The position numbers and the translations under genes were made by a program. Shown one piece after another: positions 63,737 to 64,000 of a stretch of DNA of 64,000 bases. Positions within the stretch are counted from its first letter, which is position 1, and each line of letters opens with the position of its first letter. Under the pieces are notes generated by a model. It saw only the letters and a program-made list of their open reading frames with translations. It made no database searches and was not told where the DNA came from. The stretch comes from Agapetus fuscipes (lineage: Eukaryota; Arthropoda; Insecta; Trichoptera; Glossosomatidae): the NCBI GenBank assembly GCA_951799405.1, contig OX637353.1:6820001-6884000 (forward strand), in the 5' to 3' direction.

Positions 63737-64000
63737 ATATACACATATATACTCTGAGTATATATGTGAATCATTATATCTTATTTCACACGTTATTCAG
63801 TTAACCTTGCCAGGTGGAAAACTTGAGTTGCTGAAAAATCTGTTAGTGTGTTAATTTCAATCTTGTTCAGTCATAACAATAAATCTGCTCCACACACCCA
63901 CATCGTAGACCGTTGGTACTTTTATTATTATTCTCCAGCGAGAGACTCACCTCACTCTGCACTTTCACATTACGACGTGCAACGTCTTTTTGCAACGTGG
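63737..64000. other. Intergenic, nothing recognised
   Basis: The window ends in unassigned sequence. Confidence 0.4.

Overview
This window reads as AT-rich nuclear DNA from an arthropod, most likely an insect. There are no dense prokaryote-style genes, and almost all long ORFs belong to retroelements. It is packed with tRNA-derived SINEs, foldback MITEs, Jockey/CR1-type LINEs and Penelope-like (PLE) fragments. Only one piece looks like host coding sequence: a very GC-rich exon near 59.1 kb with good splice signals. I cannot name the species or order from the sequence.

Layout. 0-19 kb is intergenic DNA holding SINEs (4.9, 8.7, 11.1, 12.6 kb), foldback MITEs (6.3, 12.3, 13.1, 17.0 kb), many copies of a ~245-bp family called F here, a 173-bp near-perfect inverted repeat at 14.8-15.3 kb made from two PLE tails, and a PLE tail with a hammerhead-ribozyme-like fold at 16.5 kb. 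A broken PLE GIY-YIG endonuclease lies at 19.7-20.3 kb. A nearly intact LINE (LINE-1) fills 21.6-25.5 kb, with two overlapping ORFs and a 49-A tail. 25.7-52.5 kb is again a repeat mosaic: a tandemly organised element at 30-31.4 kb, an F array at 38.65-39.6 kb, minisatellites, SINEs and LINE scraps. A second LINE (LINE-2) fills 52.5-56.6 kb. Its ORF1/ORF2 junction carries a textbook -1 slippery heptamer and its ORF2 is broken in a T run. The putative host exon is at 58.97-59.36 kb. The right end holds further MITEs, a SINE, a LINE fragment, a possible short second exon and a hAT-like MITE with an intact 8-bp target duplication.

How the parts work together. LINE-1 and LINE-2 each encode an RNA-binding ORF1 protein and an endonuclease/reverse transcriptase. 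Related LINE or PLE machinery would have mobilised the SINE and PLE tails. The MITEs have no transposase source in the window. The features most worth follow-up are the hammerhead-like motifs at PLE tails, the LINE-2 frameshift signal, the high-copy F and D families, and the GC-rich exon encoding a Met-Gly-Cys protein start.
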